Source of the DNA: Algoriphagus ratkowskyi
Lineage (GTDB): Bacteria; Bacteroidota; Bacteroidia; Cytophagales; Cyclobacteriaceae
Assembly (NCBI RefSeq): GCF_002150505.1
Contig: NZ_MSSV01000009.1
Coordinates: forward strand, 186,001-250,000
DNA: 64,000 bases
Direction: 5' to 3'
In this document: positions 63,436 through 64,000 of the stretch, in pieces
Numbering within the stretch: the stretch's first letter is position 1
How the letters are laid out: every line of letters starts with the position of its first letter
The notes under the pieces: model-generated
Seen by the model: only the letters and a program-made list of their open reading frames with translations
Database searches by the model: none
Told to the model about the DNA's origin: nothing
Made by a program: the position numbers and the translations under genes

Positions 63436-63990
63436 CTAGAAATCATACCCTATTGAAATCTTCAACACATTGTTTTTAACGTTCTGATTGTAATAATTCA
63501 CGCTCTGAAATCCTAAATCATAGCTTAGCTGAGCATTCAATCCGAGCGGTAAATTAGCTCCAACACCTATTACACCCCCGATATCATAGCCCTTGACAGG
63601 CTCTGTACTGGTATCAGTATCACCATTCAAAAACTCTAATTTTCTCGATACTAAGACCGACCCTTGTGGACCAGCGAAAACATTCAGAAATGGAAGGAAA
63701 TTCACACGAAGCAATACCGGAAGATCTATATAGTTCAGTCGATCGTTTTTGACCCCACCATCATTCACTGAAGCGATTCGCTCGTGCCCTTTTTGAGAAT
63801 ATTGAAGTCCCGGTTCTATGGAAATAAATCCCAAGTCTTTTTTATAATATGCTCCAACATGAAACCCTGCAATAGCATCGGAATCAAAATCAGTGAAATT
63901 TGCGCTGCTGAAGCCTGCACGAACGCCAACTTGTGCCTGAGCAGTACCAAAGAACCCAAGTGCGAATACTAAAAGCAAAAGTTTTTTCAT
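63436..63990 (-). CDS. Outer-membrane beta-barrel protein (porin family)
   Basis: The 184-residue protein starts at the edge (ATG at 63990) with a signal peptide (MKKLLLLVFALGFFGTAQAQ). The mature part forms strands such as VGVRAGFSSANFTDFDSDAIAG, FISIEPGLQYSQKGHE, YIDLPVLLRVNF and KISIGYDF, ending in Phe. It matches the outer-membrane beta-barrel group (PorT/OMP_b-brl-like) and is about 165 residues when mature, an eight-strand barrel. Function unknown. Confidence 0.85.
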   Translation of the reverse strand: MKKLLLLVFALGFFGTAQAQVGVRAGFSSANFTDFDSDAIAGFHVGAYYKKDLGFISIEPGLQYSQKGHERIASVNDGGVKNDRLNYIDLPVLLRVNFLPFLNVFAGPQGSVLVSRKLEFLNGDTDTSTEPVKGYDIGGVIGVGANLPLGLNAQLSYDLGFQSVNYYNQNVKNNVLKISIGYDF

Positions 63991-64000
63991 TATATATTAA

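Noticed and set aside
1-64000. CRISPR array, prophage or intact insertion sequence
   Set aside because: No regularly spaced repeats, phage structural genes or complete transposase were seen in any frame inspected.

Overview
The window looks like the chromosome of a member of the Bacteroidota, most likely order Cytophagales and close to Algoriphagus or Cyclobacteriaceae. This is inferred from protein style and was not tested by a search. The signs are a type IX secretion (T9SS) C-terminal signal, TAnnTTTG-type -7 promoter boxes, TPR-sensor histidine kinases with a LytTR regulator, paired ExbD genes, lipoprotein and outer-membrane beta-barrel genes, and AT-rich spacers.

Layout. 1-9.5 kb: a truncated tricorn-type protease (minus strand) and a 2063-residue secreted subtilase-like T9SS cargo with MBG-like domains and thirteen near-identical hexapeptide repeats. 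10-15.4 kb: two convergent signalling modules, a TPR histidine kinase (plus) and a TPR HisKA_2 kinase translationally coupled to a LytTR regulator (minus). 16.4-24.6 kb: a complete trpEGDCFBA operon ending in a DAHP synthase gene. It is preceded by a promoter, a 20-residue leader peptide with three consecutive Trp codons and an intrinsic terminator, the layout of ribosome-mediated attenuation. 24.7-30.5 kb: small hypothetical genes, SRP RNA, transaldolase, an FtsE-like ATPase and two lipoprotein proteases (S41 and S8). 30.9-33.6 kb: TPR protein, CCA-adding enzyme and a degenerate YrdC/Sua5-like protein. 33.6-36.1 kb: long, mostly non-coding stretches with apparent gene remnants around one HTH gene. 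36-50.8 kb: housekeeping genes (pyrG, yidC, tRNA-Arg, rpoN, asnS, nnr, an MFS transporter) and an ExbB/ExbD energy-transduction operon. 51-56.2 kb: GH30 glycosidase, a PAQR protein, then an accessory patch with a possible HEPN protein, a possible IS end, fragments and tRNA-Ser with a tRNA-end-like duplicate. 56.3-64 kb: asparaginase I and TatD, a cell-surface polysaccharide cluster (GT2, NodB deacetylase, PP2C phosphatase, GT2), ruvC, a 7-bp tandem repeat and an outer-membrane barrel.

How it fits together. Most of the window is ordinary core genome. The most interesting points are the trp attenuator, the coding-level hexapeptide repeat with scrambled synonymous codons, the subtilase without the canonical His motif, the YrdC-like/cca coupling, the HEPN-like pair and the tRNA-Ser-like module. 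No CRISPR array, prophage or intact insertion sequence was seen.
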